Of a stretch of DNA of 64,000 nucleotides, positions 63,409 through 64,000 are shown one piece after another. Made by a program: the position numbers and the translations under genes. Each line of letters opens with the position of its first letter. The stretch's first letter is position 1. This stretch comes from Clostridioides sp. ES-S-0010-02. GTDB taxonomy: Bacteria > Bacillota > Clostridia > Peptostreptococcales > Peptostreptococcaceae. Below the pieces are notes generated by a model that searched no databases, was not told where the DNA came from, and worked only from the letters and a program-made list of their open reading frames with translations. Where the stretch lies: the NCBI GenBank assembly GCA_020641055.1, contig CP067345.1, forward strand, positions 3,713,317 through 3,777,316. The letters are read 5' to 3'.

Positions 63409-64000
63409 TTATTTCATTCCTTTAAGTTCTTGATAATAATTACAATCATCTTTTATTGGACAGTTTTCACACTCTGGATTTCTAGCTTTACACATTCTTC
63501 TTCCATGAAAAATTAATACATGATGTGAGTGTGACCATCTTTCTTTTGGTATGGCTTCCATAAGTGCAAATTCTGTTTTTTGAGGGTTTGGCTCATCTAC
63601 TATTCCAATTCTATTACTGACTCTAAATACATGTGTATCTACTGCTATTGCTGGATGATTAAAGGCATTACTAAGAACAACGCCTGCTGTCTTTCTCCCA
63701 ACACCAGGAAGTTTTACAAGCTTTTCTAAAGTATCTGGTACCTCACCATTATATAATTCACACAACTGTTCAGATGTAGCTTTTATTTTTTGAGCCTTAC
63801 TTTTATAAAGACCACAACTTTTTATCTCTTTACTAATTTCTTCAATACTTAAATCTGCAAAATCTCTTGCTGTATTGTACTTCTTAAACAATTCCGCTGT
63901 AACTTTATTTACTCTTACATCAGTACATTGAGCGGATAATATAGTTGCTATTAAAAGTTCAAAGGCTGTCCCATAATTTAGTTCACATGTAGCATCTGGA
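63409..64000 (-). CDS. nth: Endonuclease III, N-terminus cut off by window edge
   Basis: At least 196 residues are inside the window; the frame stays open through base 64000 (FELLIATILSAQCTDVRVNK is the usual Nth N-terminal region). Helix-hairpin-helix LPGVGRKTAGVVLSNAF with the catalytic lysine, catalytic aspartate in IAVDTHVFRVSNR, and C-terminal 4Fe-4S ligands C-6-C-2-C-5-C in CKARNPECENCPIKDDC. A DNA glycosylase/AP lyase that removes oxidised pyrimidines. A downstream internal ATG at 63891 is not the start. Confidence 0.96.
   Translation of the reverse strand, partial: PDATCELNYGTAFELLIATILSAQCTDVRVNKVTAELFKKYNTARDFADLSIEEISKEIKSCGLYKSKAQKIKATSEQLCELYNGEVPDTLEKLVKLPGVGRKTAGVVLSNAFNHPAIAVDTHVFRVSNRIGIVDEPNPQKTEFALMEAIPKERWSHSHHVLIFHGRRMCKARNPECENCPIKDDCNYYQELKGMK

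Overview
The window looks like chromosome of a very low-GC, spore-forming clostridium, most consistent with Clostridioides difficile. This rests on extreme AT-richness, AGGAGG-type ribosome binding sites, a YtxC-type sporulation gene, a thrS gene under a T-box, many LytTR/GHKL (Agr-like) regulators, and a type I toxin-antitoxin locus whose 53-residue toxin matches my memory of the C. difficile family. No database search was run.

Layout. 1-2993 (minus): phage-like replication genes (DnaB-type helicase cut by the window edge, DnaD-like initiator with a Phg_2220_C tail, Mor-type activator). 3308-5423: a nucleoside phosphorylase, then a plus-strand DUF1659/DUF2922/YvrJ micro-gene cassette. 5545-8070: an orphan LytTR regulator preceded by 21-bp direct repeats, a CPBP-family membrane protein without its catalytic residues, and a MerR/GyrI-like regulator. 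8152-10800: an AgrC/AgrA-like pair with tiny candidate peptide ORFs downstream. 11619-18018: an autoregulated TetR gene, a small membrane protein, a BceAB-type ABC transporter and a LytTR/GHKL two-component system. 18233-19819: GrpB-family protein, HEAT-repeat protein, and an aminoglycoside adenylyltransferase relic. 20103-24614: a lantibiotic-type three-gene ABC exporter with its OmpR/HisKA pair. 25018-26885: an IbrA/IbrB-like pair (PAPS-reductase-like plus ParB-like). 27416-28609: a decay zone holding relics of a peptidase S51, a TetR regulator and an FMN-binding protein. 28650-29017: the type I toxin-antitoxin locus. 29634-32218: a small membrane-anchored protein and a metal P-type ATPase.

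The most unusual block is 32386-40106. Two tandem paralogous giant GTPases (1734 and about 833 residues) each have an N-terminal P-loop G domain, long helical regions and an internal glycine-rich collagen-like segment. Next to them is a broken gene for a stefin-like cystatin (40228-40500), with stop codons at several positions including the glutamine of its QVVAG motif.

The rest: MFS exporter with MarR regulator (40737-42791), three small genes including a short secreted peptide and a zinc-ribbon membrane protein (43105-43776), gapN (43981-45441), a ferredoxin relic, a TetR/small membrane protein/MFS efflux unit (46175-48533), an HD-domain protein, an orphan AgrC-like kinase, a PadR/permease-prefix/DUF4097 stress module (51526-53641), and then housekeeping-like minus-strand genes: thrS with T-box, DUF445, YtxC, a DUF6873-like protein, a coiled-coil protein, two tandem BMP-type binding proteins with a perfect 8 x 17-bp repeat upstream, DegV, TrmL and endonuclease III (cut by the window edge). 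No rRNA, tRNA, CRISPR array or intact insertion sequence was recognised.
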